Positions 16,855 through 24,045 of a stretch of DNA of 34,726 nucleotides are shown in pieces. This stretch comes from an uncultured Parvularculaceae bacterium (lineage in GTDB: Bacteria; Pseudomonadota; Alphaproteobacteria; Caulobacterales; Parvularculaceae), in the NCBI GenBank assembly GCA_913055785.1, contig CAJXLJ010000030.1, positions 1-34,726 on the forward strand, in the 5' to 3' direction. Position 1 is the stretch's first letter. Each line of letters begins with the position of its first letter. The notes beneath the pieces were generated by a model. The model did not search any database. It had not been told where the DNA came from and worked only from the letters and a program-made list of their open reading frames with translations. The translations under genes and the position numbers were made by a program.

Positions 16855-16944
16855 TCAGACGATCATCGCAGCCGTATAAAACGCTGGGGATAATGCTGCG
16901 GCGATAACGATCGCACACAGCACCAGCGACAGACAGGTCTTCAT
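16855..16944 (-). CDS. 29-residue hydrophobic peptide upstream of the ATP-grasp pair
   Basis: This short ORF starts at ATG 16944 behind a strong AAAAGGAGAGAGAAA leader. It begins MKTCLSLVLCAIVIAAALSP and ends AFYTAAMIV. It would form one membrane helix and carries two cysteines (positions 4 and 10). It precedes the ATP-grasp pair on the same strand with a gap of about 97 bp and follows the tautomerase gene. The ribosome binding site is among the best in the region, which supports translation. It could be a small membrane protein or, less likely, a substrate or leader for the ligases. No family is recognised. Confidence 0.5.
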   Translation of the reverse strand: MKTCLSLVLCAIVIAAALSPAFYTAAMIV

Positions 16945-16982
16945 TTTCTCTCTCCTTTTCTTTTGTGGTTGAGGCGCGGGGC

Positions 16983-17007
16983 GGCGGCGCTTCGGGCGAA
17001 GGCCGCC
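16983..17007. other. GC-rich hairpin after the tautomerase gene
   Basis: GGCGGC (16983-16988) pairs with GCCGCC (17002-17007), and CTTC (16990-16993) with GAAG (16998-17001), leaving a GGGC loop and one bulged G. No T-run follows on the minus strand, so intrinsic termination is uncertain. It may stabilise the tautomerase mRNA end. Confidence 0.4.
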
Positions 17008-17019
17008 GTCCCCGCCGGT

Positions 17020-17244
17020 TCAGGCGGCCTTGCCGGCGGCGAGCGCGTGAACGTCGGCCGGGTAAAGCTTGTGGCCGCCGATCGCCCAGTCTCCGCCTTC
17101 GACTTCATTGATGCGGACCCAGGTGACCTGGCGCATGTTTTCGCCTTCGACCTCGATCATCGCTTCGGTGACCTTGTCGATGAGATCGGCCTTCTGGTTC
17201 GGGGTGAATACGTCCTTGATAACGTCGATGGTGACGAGAGGCAT
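17020..17244 (-). CDS. 4-oxalocrotonate tautomerase family protein
   Basis: This protein is 74 residues including the initiator Met. After Met removal it has the essential N-terminal proline: [18 protein letters not shown]. The rest shows the small beta-alpha-beta tautomerase fold with the helix [21 protein letters not shown] and the strand VTWVRINEV. Members use Pro1 as a general base for keto-enol tautomerisation, and substrates vary widely. The start at 17244 is fixed by this proline and by the AAAGGAG site 8 bases upstream; the longer ORF to 17283 should be disregarded. It is divergent from the winged-helix regulator and followed by a small peptide gene. Confidence 0.88.
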   Translation of the reverse strand: MPLVTIDVIKDVFTPNQKADLIDKVTEAMIEVEGENMRQVTWVRINEVEGGDWAIGGHKLYPADVHALAAGKAA

Positions 17245-17352
17245 GGTTGGTTCTCCTTTTCCTTGGTTCCCGCTCCGGACCATCCGTGAGCGGCGTCACG
17301 GCTTACCTAGGACGCGCCCGCCGGGCGCGCTTGGAGGGGATATGGAGAAAAT

Positions 17353-17388
17353 CGGGAGATTTCCCGGAAACCGGTTATAATCGGCGCA
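17353..17388 (+). promoter_or_regulatory. Leaderless promoter with overlapping palindromes
   Basis: A perfect TATAAT (17376-17381) ends 7 bases before the ATG at 17389, so transcription should begin at or next to the start codon and the mRNA would be leaderless. No ribosome binding site exists. Upstream, CGGGA-GATT-TCCCG (17353-17366) and the overlapping TTTCC-C-GGAAA (17360-17370) lie where the -35 would be, and no good -35 hexamer is seen. The arrangement suggests an operator or activator site. Confidence 0.55.
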
Positions 17389-18942
17389 ATGATCTATCAC
17401 TTCGACGACTATGAGCTCGACGGGGGCAAGGTCGAGCTGCGATGCAGGGGCGTTCCCGTGGCGGTCGAGCCGCAGGTCTTCGCGCTCATTCACCTGCTTG
17501 TCGAGAACCGCGACCGCATGGTCTCGAAGGACGAGATTATCGAGAAAATCTGGGACGGGCGCATCGTATCGGAATCGGCGGTGACGAGCCGGGTGAAGTC
17601 GGCGCGCAAGGCGCTCGGCGACGACGGCAAGCGCCAGGCGTTCATCAAGACAGTGCATGGACAGGGCTTCCGCTTTGTCGCCGAGGCGCGGGCGGCGAGC
17701 CCGCTTGTCCTGACGCCCGCTTCCGCGGCGCCGTCTGACGCGCAAAATCCGGCGCGAACGAAACCGTCGATCGCGGTTTTGCCGTTCCGGCTGGTCGGCG
17801 TCGCCGGTCCCCATGCGCCGATCGCCGACGCCCTGCCTGACGAGCTGATCTCGGCGCTGTCGCGTTTGCGCTGGCTGTTCGTGATCGCGCGCGGCTCGTC
17901 CTTCCGGTTTCGCGACGCGGATCCGGATGTCGCCGGCGTCGGCCGCGCGCTGAATGTCCGGTACTGCCTCTCCGGCGTTGTCGAGGTTGCGGGCGACCGC
18001 ATCGCCGTCACCGTTGAGCTCGCCGATACGCGCGACGGCGCCGCCGTCTGGGGCGAGCGCTACGCGGCTAAAATCGACGACATTCACAATATCCGCGAGG
18101 AGATCGTCTCACGCGTCGTCTCGGCGCTGGAAATCCAGATCACCATGAACGAGGCGATGGCGGCGCGATTGAAACCGCCCGAACAGCTCGACGCCTGGTC
18201 CGCCTATCACCTCGGCGTTCAGCATCTGCACCGCTTCAACAAGAAGGACAATGGAGCGGCGCAAGGCATGTTCGAGCGCGCCGTGGCGCTCGACCCGGCC
18301 TTCGCCCGCGCGCATGCGGGCCTTTCTTCCGCGCATTTTCAGAACGCGTTCCTGAAATATACGGGCGACCTCGCGGGCGATGTCGCGAGCGCGCGCCGTT
18401 ACGCCGAACGGGCGGTCGAAATCGATCCGCTCGATCCGTATGTCAATTACGTCATGGGGCGCGCGCACTGGATCGAGAACGATCTCGCCGGCGGCGCCGG
18501 CTGGTTCGACCGGTCGGTGTCGCTGAGCCCGAATTTCGCGCAAGGGGTTTATGTCAAAGGCTTCGCCAACGCCGTCCGCGGGCGCAGCGAGGAGGGGCGG
18601 CGCAATATCGACCTTGCGCTTCAGTTAAGCCCGCTCGATCCGTTCCGGTATGCGATGCTGGGCGTGCATGCGTTCATTCTTGTCGCCGAGGGCGATTACG
18701 CCGCCGCCGCGGGCTGGGCGGAGGACGCCGCCCGGGCGCCGGGCGCCCATGTGCTGATCGCCGCCATCGCCGCCGCGTGCCATGAGCTCAATGGCGACCA
18801 TGAAAAAGCGAAAGCCTGGGCGGCGAATGTGCGCGAGCGCAAACCGGACCTGACGCAGGAGGATTATTTCCGGGCGTTCCCGTTTGAAAACGCGACAACG
18901 CGCGAGCGCTTTTCAAAAGCGCTCGCGGTTCACGGGTTTTAA
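17389..18942 (+). CDS. Winged-helix (CadC/OmpR-type) regulator with TPR domain
   Basis: This 517-residue protein has an N-terminal OmpR/PhoB-like winged helix (about 1-100, with the recognition segment SESAVTSRVKSARKALGDDG and the wing TVHGQGFRFV). A TolB-like domain follows (about 125-260, KPSIAVLPFR ... YCLSGVVEVAGDRIAVTVEL), then tetratricopeptide-type helices (about 265-500). No receiver domain or membrane helix is present, so it is probably a cytoplasmic one-component regulator that senses a ligand or partner protein through the TPR part. Its promoter appears leaderless. It is divergent from the tautomerase gene and converges on the alpha/beta hydrolase with 3 bp between stops. Targets are unknown; the adjacent divergent genes are plausible. 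Confidence 0.88.
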   Translation: MIYHFDDYELDGGKVELRCRGVPVAVEPQVFALIHLLVENRDRMVSKDEIIEKIWDGRIVSESAVTSRVKSARKALGDDGKRQAFIKTVHGQGFRFVAEARAASPLVLTPASAAPSDAQNPARTKPSIAVLPFRLVGVAGPHAPIADALPDELISALSRLRWLFVIARGSSFRFRDADPDVAGVGRALNVRYCLSGVVEVAGDRIAVTVELADTRDGAAVWGERYAAKIDDIHNIREEIVSRVVSALEIQITMNEAMAARLKPPEQLDAWSAYHLGVQHLHRFNKKDNGAAQGMFERAVALDPAFARAHAGLSSAHFQNAFLKYTGDLAGDVASARRYAERAVEIDPLDPYVNYVMGRAHWIENDLAGGAGWFDRSVSLSPNFAQGVYVKGFANAVRGRSEEGRRNIDLALQLSPLDPFRYAMLGVHAFILVAEGDYAAAAGWAEDAARAPGAHVLIAAIAAACHELNGDHEKAKAWAANVRERKPDLTQEDYFRAFPFENATTRERFSKALAVHGF

Positions 18943-18945
18943 GGC

Positions 18946-19827
18946 TTACTCTTCGAGAAACGCCGCCACGGCCTCATAGGTTTCTTCCGGGCGGTCGAGC
19001 ATGATGAAATGGGTCGCGTCGTCGATGCGCTTCAGCGTGGCGGTTTTCGCATTGGCGTATTGCGCGGCGTAGGCGGCGTCGGTCTGTTCGGCGGCGAAGG
19101 GTCCGCCCGCGCGCCAGGGGTATAGCACCAGCATCGGCGCCCTGATGTTGGCGATCTCTTCGCGCAGGTCGCTGGTCAGCAATTCGTAAACCGCGTTCGC
19201 CGAGGTCTCCCGGTCCGAAGCAAGCGAGCCTTCAAGGATGATCGCCTGCGCCTCCGGCTCTCGCGCGGAAGCGGCGGCGAGCCCTCTTTGCTGGGCTTCG
19301 TGCTGTTCATCCGTAAACTGAAGAAGCTGGTCGCGCAGGGCGGCGGCGCGCGGTTCGGCTTCCGCAACCGTCTGCGCCCTCAGGAAAAACTGCGCAAGGA
19401 ACGGCACGCTGTCGACGATCACCACGTCGCCGATGCGGTCAGGCGCCGCGAGGGCGAGCTTCATCGCCATGAACCCGCCGAGGCTGTGGCCGACAATGAC
19501 GGCGTCCTCAAGGTTCTCGGCTTCAAGATAGGCTTCAAGCGCGGCGAGGCGTGTTTCGAGGAACGGCCCCTGGACAGGCGGAACGCCGGCGAAACCGGCG
19601 AGCGTGATCACATGCGTCTCGTAGCCAGGGCCGAGATCGGCTTTCAGCAGCGACCACACCTCGCCGCTGCTCGACAGGCCGGGAATGAACACCACCGGCC
19701 GGCCCGCGCCGGATTTTTCAACGACGAACGCCTGCGGGTCCGCCGCCCGGGACGGCGGAATACTCAAGGCCAGAATGGAAAGAACGCCCATCATGAGCGC
19801 CGGAATGATCGATAATGCCCTCGTCAT
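18946..19827 (-). CDS. Exported alpha/beta hydrolase
   Basis: This 293-residue protein has an N-terminal signal peptide (about 1-28, ending SRAAD). The alpha/beta hydrolase core shows the oxyanion segment VVFIPGLSSSGEVW, the nucleophile elbow GHSLGG with Ser115, and the catalytic His273 in DATHFIMLDRPEE; the acid residue is less certain. It should act in the periplasm on an ester, lactone or similar substrate. The ATG at 19827 has an excellent AAGGAGG site. Its promoter carries two palindromes of the same type and spacing as those before the XRE cassette at 23033, so it is probably a member of that regulon. Confidence 0.9.
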   Translation of the reverse strand: MTRALSIIPALMMGVLSILALSIPPSRAADPQAFVVEKSGAGRPVVFIPGLSSSGEVWSLLKADLGPGYETHVITLAGFAGVPPVQGPFLETRLAALEAYLEAENLEDAVIVGHSLGGFMAMKLALAAPDRIGDVVIVDSVPFLAQFFLRAQTVAEAEPRAAALRDQLLQFTDEQHEAQQRGLAAASAREPEAQAIILEGSLASDRETSANAVYELLTSDLREEIANIRAPMLVLYPWRAGGPFAAEQTDAAYAAQYANAKTATLKRIDDATHFIMLDRPEETYEAVAAFLEE

Positions 19828-19841
19828 GGGAGCCTCCTTGC

Positions 19842-19896
19842 TGTAAAGGAGACTTTACATATGCGTGACGCGCCGGTCTGTCAAGGGTGCTTTACA
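19842..19896 (-). promoter_or_regulatory. Paired-palindrome promoter/operator of the hydrolase gene
   Basis: Two 18-bp palindromes with 7-bp arms and a 4-bp spacer are present: TGTAAAG-GAGA-CTTTACA (19842-19859, perfect) and TGTCAAG-GGTG-CTTTACA (19879-19896, one arm mismatch). Their centres are 37 bp apart. On the minus strand an arm of the upstream palindrome supplies TTGACA (19884-19879), and after a 17-bp spacer TATGTA (19861-19856) overlaps the downstream palindrome. The hydrolase ATG follows about 22 bases after the expected start. This is the geometry of strong repression by a dimeric regulator. Confidence 0.82.
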
Positions 19897-19908
19897 AGCG
19901 TCTCCGCG

Positions 19909-20244
19909 TCAACCCATGCCGGGGACTGCGCCCTTGCCGAGATAGACCTCGATCCCGGCGATCTTGTCGCCTTCGAAGCGGATGAACTCGGCGAGCAGGG
20001 GCTGCGGCGCGACGTTGTGCCGGTAGCGGACCATGAACGCCGGATGCTCCCCGAAGATTTCGAGATCGACCGCCCAGCGGTCTCCCACCGACGGCCAGAT
20101 CGCGTCGAGCATCTTGTCGCGGTCGTTGAAATGGCCGAACGGCGATGAATGAATGAAGTTTGGAGTGAGGATTTTTTCGAGCGTTTCCCGGTCGCGGGTT
20201 TTGAACGCATTGAAATAAGCGCGGATGGTGTCTTCAGGAGTCAC
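19909..20244 (-). CDS. NTF2-like/SnoaL-type protein
   Basis: This 111-residue cytoplasmic protein has a cone-shaped NTF2-like fold pattern: N-terminal helix TIRAYFNAFKTRDRETLEKI, the strand-turn FIHSSPFGHFNDRDKML, and beta strands AFMVRYRHNV and IAGIEVYLG. Superfamily members are small-molecule-binding proteins or isomerases, and no specific function can be assigned. It lies on the same strand upstream of the hydrolase, but the hydrolase has its own promoter in the 81-bp gap. Family confidence is good at superfamily level. Confidence 0.8.
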   Translation of the reverse strand: MTPEDTIRAYFNAFKTRDRETLEKILTPNFIHSSPFGHFNDRDKMLDAIWPSVGDRWAVDLEIFGEHPAFMVRYRHNVAPQPLLAEFIRFEGDKIAGIEVYLGKGAVPGMG

Positions 20245-20313
20245 GGGCGCCGCTCCCCTTGCTGATGCGCGGCGTCAGCATCCATGTTTATTGTGTGATG
20301 TTCAACCTGGCCG

Positions 20314-20775
20314 TTACGCGCAAGGCGAATAGCGCCAGGACTGCGCCTTGCCGCCGTCGATCAGCGAGATCGTCGCTGTCAGCCGCTCGCCCGAGAGGGC
20401 GTAAGTTATTTTCTGCGGATAATCGTGAGCGGCGTTCTCGAAGGTGATAGCGGTTTCGGACGCCGCGCTCTCGGTGAAGGCCGTCGGGCCGTGTCCCCGC
20501 GGATAAGCCTGATAGACAAGACCGTCCGGTCCCGGTTCGATGCGCAACTGTTCGAAGAAGACAGGCGCGCCGTCATGAAGCGTGACGCTGAACCCGAACA
20601 GGTAGCCGCCGGGCGCGGCTGTCCATTGCTCTCGGGTCGCGCCGTCTTCGGACAGCCAGCAGCGGGCGAGCCATTCGGGCGCGCTTGCGTGTTTTTCGGT
20701 TGCGGCGTTCGCCGCGCAAACCGGCGCGGCGGCGATCATGGCGAACATTAAAACGGCGCGTCTGAAGCAAGGCAT
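20314..20775 (-). CDS. Exported DUF6265-type protein
   Basis: This 153-residue protein has a signal peptide (about 1-25, ending CAANAA) and a compact beta-rich domain resembling DUF6265. It includes EWLARCWLSEDG, TREQWTAAPGGYLFGFS and the C-terminal half with TFENAAHDYPQKITY and GGKAQSWRYSP. The WL-G-W start and the HDYPQ-I-Y block are the parts I rely on. The domain is lipocalin-like in appearance and has no known activity. It lies on the minus strand between the AraC regulator and the NTF2-like gene, possibly in one unit with them, with gaps of about 70 bp. Confidence 0.78.
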   Translation of the reverse strand: MPCFRRAVLMFAMIAAAPVCAANAATEKHASAPEWLARCWLSEDGATREQWTAAPGGYLFGFSVTLHDGAPVFFEQLRIEPGPDGLVYQAYPRGHGPTAFTESAASETAITFENAAHDYPQKITYALSGERLTATISLIDGGKAQSWRYSPCA

Positions 20776-20844
20776 ATCGGCCCCCTGTTATGGACAGGCC
20801 TCTCGTAGCGTTTTGGTCGGTTGGCTTCTTGTATCGTTCCGACA

Positions 20845-21642
20845 TCATGGCTGTGTGCGGTTGAGCGATTTCGCCAGCCCGGCGTTCAGCTCCGCCCATT
20901 CGCGGGCGGTGCAGCCGAGAAACCGGCGGAAATCGCGCGCCAGTTGCGGCTGGTCGAAATAGCCGGCGTCGAGCGCCGCGGCGGCCCAGCTTCGGCGCGT
21001 TTCGTCTTCGAGGGCGTCGAAGACGCGCCGGAAGCGGCGAATGGCTGTCAACAGGCGCGGGCTGACGCCGACCTCGGACCGGAAGATGCGCTGGAACTGC
21101 CGTTCGGACATGGACGCCGGCGGCGTGAAAGATTGATTGTCCATGATGCGCATGACGGCGTCGCGCACAGGCGCGAGCGGCTTCGCCTCGCGCATGTTTT
21201 CCTCGACGAATGTTTCGGCGAGGCCGGCGCCGGCTGCAAGATCTCCGGTCTTGCGAACGCGCGTCACGAGTTCGTCCGCCGCCTTTCCATAAAGGCTGCG
21301 AAGCTCGATGCGTTTGTCGGTTATGGAATCCATGGATCGTTTGACGAAGCCCTTCGCGCCGTCCGGGCGGAAGCGCACGCCGATGACGGCGACCTCGCCG
21401 GTCGCCGTGAGCGATAAGGGGCGCGTCAACTGTCCCGCCATGACCGCCGGCGCTTGCGGCGCATCGGCGCCGGTCTCGAGATAGGGCGCGCCCATATGCA
21501 CGATCAGCTCCGGCATTCCGTCGGGCGTGATCGGCTGCACCTCGCATTCGGACGGGGATTGATAGGTCCACACGCACTGGACGAAGGCGGCGAGAGACGG
21601 GCGCGGCGGCCTTTCTTCGTAGAGAATGTCGCGCGTTATCAT
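20845..21642 (-). CDS. AraC-family transcriptional regulator
   Basis: This 265-residue protein has an N-terminal sensory domain typical of the DUF6597 group (FVQCVWTYQSP, PDGMPELIVHMG, VIGVRFRPDGAKGF). A C-terminal AraC DNA-binding domain follows (about 165-255): the first helix-turn-helix at SMSERQFQRIFRSEVGVSPR and the second at AAAALDAGYFDQPQLARDFR. It should be a ligand-responsive cytoplasmic regulator. Start at ATG 21642. It lies just upstream of the DUF6265 and NTF2-like genes on the same strand, which may be targets. Ligand unknown. Confidence 0.9.
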   Translation of the reverse strand: MITRDILYEERPPRPSLAAFVQCVWTYQSPSECEVQPITPDGMPELIVHMGAPYLETGADAPQAPAVMAGQLTRPLSLTATGEVAVIGVRFRPDGAKGFVKRSMDSITDKRIELRSLYGKAADELVTRVRKTGDLAAGAGLAETFVEENMREAKPLAPVRDAVMRIMDNQSFTPPASMSERQFQRIFRSEVGVSPRLLTAIRRFRRVFDALEDETRRSWAAAALDAGYFDQPQLARDFRRFLGCTAREWAELNAGLAKSLNRTQP

Positions 21643-21723
21643 CGGTCCGCCCGCGGCGTTGTCTGCGCCCTTATTCTACCGGGGACCGGCGGGGAACGGT
21701 AGCTGCGCTTAAAAGCCGCCGCT

Positions 21724-22875
21724 TCATCCGAACAGATCGAGCTGCCCTGAAACTTCGGCGGGTACGCGGAAGAGGGTGAGGTCGAGCGGCGCGCGGTCGC
21801 GATTGAAGCCGAGCTTGACGCGCATCGCCGCGTTACGCTGGTTGATGAGCCGCGCATAGGGCGTCTTGATCTCGCCGCCGCGCGACCATTGCGGGTCGTA
21901 ATCGCGCCCGCCGTTCATCTCGCGGATATGGCGCATGATGCGTTTGGCGCGGCTCCGCGCGAACGCCTCGAGCCATTCCTGAAAAAGCGGCGAGACTTCG
22001 AGCGGCAGGCGCAAAATCGTGTGGGCGGAAAAGCTCGCGCCGAGCGCGGCGGCCTTTTCCATGATGGCTTCCATCTCGTCGTCATTGAGCCCCGGGATCA
22101 TCGGGCCGGTCATGATGCCGACCGGCACGCCGGCGTCGCTCAGTTTTTTTATCGCCTCGAAGCGCTTCGCCGGCGCCGAGGCGCGCGGCTCCATCGATCT
22201 TGCGAGCGCCTTGTCCTGAGTGGTGATCGACACCATCGCGCGCGTCAGGTTTTTTTCCGCCATGGGCGTGAGGAGATCGATGTCGCGGGTGATCAGATGC
22301 GCCTTGGTGAGCACCGTCACCGGATGATTGAATTTCGAAAAGACTTTCAGGATTCCGCGCATGATCAGGAAGCGCCGCTCGATCGGCTGGTAGGGATCGG
22401 TGTTGGTCCCCATGGCGATGACGCGCGGTTTATAATGTTTATCGGAGAGTTCCTTCTCCAATAGTTTGGGTCCGGACGGTTTCGCAAACAGCCTGGTTTC
22501 GAAATCCATCCCCGGCGACAGGCCCATATAGGCGTGGGTCGGCCGCGCGAAACAGTAAATGCAGCCATGCTCGCAGCCGCGATAGGGATTGATCGAGCGA
22601 TCGAAGCCCACATAAGGGCTCTTGTTGAAGGTAATGATCTTTTTCGGCGCCTCGAGCGTCACTTCGGTTCGAAGCGGCGGAAGCTCCTCGCCGTCATTGA
22701 CGTCATAGCCGGTCCAGCCGTCGTCGATTCCTTCCTTTTGCTCTTTCTCGTAACGGCCGGAAGTGTTGGAGCGCGCGCCGCGACCTTTCCCCGGGAGGGG
22801 CTCCCCCTTGGCGGCAGGGGCGTCCTCTTTGGGTGGGCGGCGAGGACGAAAGGAAAGGTGTGCGGCGCGCGCCAT
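21724..22875 (-). CDS. SplB-like (PA0069-type) radical SAM protein
   Basis: This 383-residue protein has a radical SAM cluster motif with CxxxCxxC spacing (Cys101, Cys105, Cys108 in YRGCEHGCIYCFARP), preceded by the family block SPYVGFDRSINPYRGC. Further family marks are AMGTNTDPYQPIERR and SITTQDKALARSMEPRA. It belongs to the PA0069 group related to spore photoproduct lyase SplB. A LexA-type SOS box lies 23 bp before the ATG, which supports a DNA-damage role. The substrate of the group is not settled. There is no clear ribosome binding site, and a TGATAG box at 22890-22885 suggests a very short leader. It is divergent from the XRE cassette. Confidence 0.9.
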   Translation of the reverse strand: MARAAHLSFRPRRPPKEDAPAAKGEPLPGKGRGARSNTSGRYEKEQKEGIDDGWTGYDVNDGEELPPLRTEVTLEAPKKIITFNKSPYVGFDRSINPYRGCEHGCIYCFARPTHAYMGLSPGMDFETRLFAKPSGPKLLEKELSDKHYKPRVIAMGTNTDPYQPIERRFLIMRGILKVFSKFNHPVTVLTKAHLITRDIDLLTPMAEKNLTRAMVSITTQDKALARSMEPRASAPAKRFEAIKKLSDAGVPVGIMTGPMIPGLNDDEMEAIMEKAAALGASFSAHTILRLPLEVSPLFQEWLEAFARSRAKRIMRHIREMNGGRDYDPQWSRGGEIKTPYARLINQRNAAMRVKLGFNRDRAPLDLTLFRVPAEVSGQLDLFG

Positions 22876-22898
22876 GGGGTGAGGCTATCACTGAAAGA

Positions 22899-22913
22899 GA
22901 ACAAATCAAGAAC
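22899..22913 (-). promoter_or_regulatory. LexA-type SOS box (GTTC-N7-GTTC)
   Basis: On the minus strand the sequence GTTCTTGATTTGTTC exactly fits the alphaproteobacterial LexA consensus GTTC-N7-GTTC. It lies 23 bp before the ATG of the SplB-like gene and would cover the -35 (GTTCTT, with TGATAG 17 bp downstream). LexA binding there should repress the gene until DNA damage. The match is exact, and the position is ideal. Confidence 0.75.
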
Positions 22914-22936
22914 ATTTTTTCACCAGAATCGTTAAG

Positions 22937-22992
22937 TTGACAAGGATGCTTGACAGGCGGCGGCGGCCTCACTATGTCAAGGATGCTTGACA
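22937..22992 (+). promoter_or_regulatory. Paired-palindrome promoter/operator of the XRE cassette
   Basis: Two 18-bp palindromes are present: TGACAAG-GATG-CTTGACA (22938-22955, one arm mismatch) and TGTCAAG-GATG-CTTGACA (22975-22992, perfect), with centres 37 bp apart. The right arm of the first supplies -35 TTGACA (22950-22955). After a 17-bp spacer TATGTC (22973-22978) forms the -10 and runs into the second palindrome. Transcription should start near 22985, about 48 bases before the first cassette ATG. A regulator bound here would block both promoter elements. The cassette's own XRE protein is the obvious candidate. Confidence 0.85.
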
Positions 22993-23032
22993 AACGGAGC
23001 CGCTGCGAAGCGGCGCGAAAAGGAGAGGGGCG

Positions 23033-23428
23033 ATGTCGGAACGGATCAGGAAAGCGAAGCGCCGCTACACGGTGACGACCATGTCCGTCATGCTCGCCTA
23101 TCTCGCGATAGTCTTCATCGCGTCGCAGCTGGAAGACCATGTGACAGGAACAGCTGCGTTAACCGCGCTTGCGCTGGCGCCGGTCATTCCCATGGCGGCC
23201 GCTTGCGTTTTCTATTTGCGCGTCCACCGGCAGATGGACGAGCGCGAACAGCGGATCAACGCCAACGCCGCCGGGGCGGCGCTGATCGTCGGTCTGCTGA
23301 CGGCTACGGCCGGCGGTTTTTTACAGTCCTTCGGCGTGATTGCGCTTGAAGATCCGATGTTGTGGTTCGGCTCGCTGCTGATCCTTGCTTGGGGTTTTGC
23401 GCGCATCGCCATGGGCGGGTTCGATTAA
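23033..23428 (+). CDS. Four-helix membrane protein A1 of the XRE cassette
   Basis: This 131-residue protein starts MSERIRKAKRRYTVTT and has four predicted membrane helices (about 16-33, 41-64, 80-98, 106-124). A charged loop between helices 2 and 3 carries MDEREQRINANAA, the most conserved part shared with the next gene. The layout recalls DUF2178/DUF3796-type small membrane proteins found with XRE regulators, but I cannot assign a family firmly. The ATG follows a strong AAAAGGAG site. It is the first gene of the cassette, about 48 bases downstream of the presumed transcription start. Function unknown. Confidence 0.85.
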   Translation: MSERIRKAKRRYTVTTMSVMLAYLAIVFIASQLEDHVTGTAALTALALAPVIPMAAACVFYLRVHRQMDEREQRINANAAGAALIVGLLTATAGGFLQSFGVIALEDPMLWFGSLLILAWGFARIAMGGFD

Positions 23429-23448
23429 GGCCGGGAAGGAGCGGGACG

Positions 23449-23844
23449 ATGTCGGAACGGATCAAAAAAGCGGGCAAGCGGTATCTGCTCGAATTTGGCG
23501 GGGCGATGACGCTCTATGTTGTTGTGCTGTTCGCCTCGATTTATGCAGCGAAAGGCATAGAGCAGGGGCCGACGCTGACAGCGCTCGCCCTCGCGCCGAT
23601 CGCGCCTGTCGTGCTCGCTTGCATCGCGTTTTTCCGTTTTTATCTGAACATGGATGAGCGAGAGCGCCGCATTCACGCTGATGCGGCGGCGTTCAGTCTC
23701 GTGATTGGCATATTCGCGGCGTTGACGCTCGGTTTCCTGCATTCTTTCGGCGTCTTCAAATTTGAATGGGACATGCTTTGGTTCGGGCCGTTCCTGATCG
23801 GGCTGTGGGGTGCGGTCCGCTGTGTTTTGAGGTTGCGGGACTGA
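23449..23844 (+). CDS. Four-helix membrane protein A2, paralog of A1
   Basis: This 131-residue protein, the same length as its neighbour, starts MSERIKKAGKRYLLEFGG and again has four membrane helices. The loop MDERERRIHADAA, the ALTALALAP segment, and the FLHSFGV and DMLWFG motifs match A1 position for position, so the two arose by tandem duplication. I placed the start at 23449, which has AAGGAGCGG upstream; the earlier in-frame start would run through the end of A1. They may form a heterodimer. The gene is separated by 20 bp from A1, and its stop is 1 bp before the XRE start. Confidence 0.85.
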   Translation: MSERIKKAGKRYLLEFGGAMTLYVVVLFASIYAAKGIEQGPTLTALALAPIAPVVLACIAFFRFYLNMDERERRIHADAAAFSLVIGIFAALTLGFLHSFGVFKFEWDMLWFGPFLIGLWGAVRCVLRLRD

Positions 23845-23845
23845 G

Positions 23846-24043
23846 ATGGAAAACCGCCTCAAAGATCTGCGTGCGGAGCGAAGCTGGTCGCAGGGCGATC
23901 TCGCCGAGAAGCTCGACGTGTCGCGCCAGACCGTGAATTCGCTGGAGCGCGGCAAATACGATCCCTCGTTGCCGCTCGCGTTCAAGATCGCGGACGTGTT
24001 CGGCCTTGCGATTGAAGAAATTTTCATACCGGAAAAGGAGTGA
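23846..24043 (+). CDS. Small XRE-family regulator (YozG-like)
   Basis: This 65-residue protein is a single Cro/cI helix-turn-helix: NRLKDLRAERSWSQGDLAEK, then DVSRQTVNSLERGKYDPSLP, and the closing helices AFKIADVFGLAIEEIF. This is the YozG-like group, which has no other domain and often sits beside small membrane proteins. The start is 1 bp after the A2 stop, implying translational coupling. As a dimer it could bind the two palindromes at 22938-22992 and repress its own operon. The identical architecture before the hydrolase gene makes that gene a probable second target. Family call is firm; binding sites are inferred. Confidence 0.93.
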   Translation: MENRLKDLRAERSWSQGDLAEKLDVSRQTVNSLERGKYDPSLPLAFKIADVFGLAIEEIFIPEKE

Positions 24044-24045
24044 GC

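Noticed and set aside
20573-21577. 334-codon ORF spanning the AraC and DUF6265 genes
   Set aside because: It runs out of frame through two recognisable genes on the same strand and is extremely arginine-rich.
22937-22955. Reading the first cassette palindrome only as a -35 box TTGACA at 22937-22942
   Set aside because: No matching -10 lies 16-18 bp downstream; the TTGACA at 22950-22955 with TATGTC fits better.
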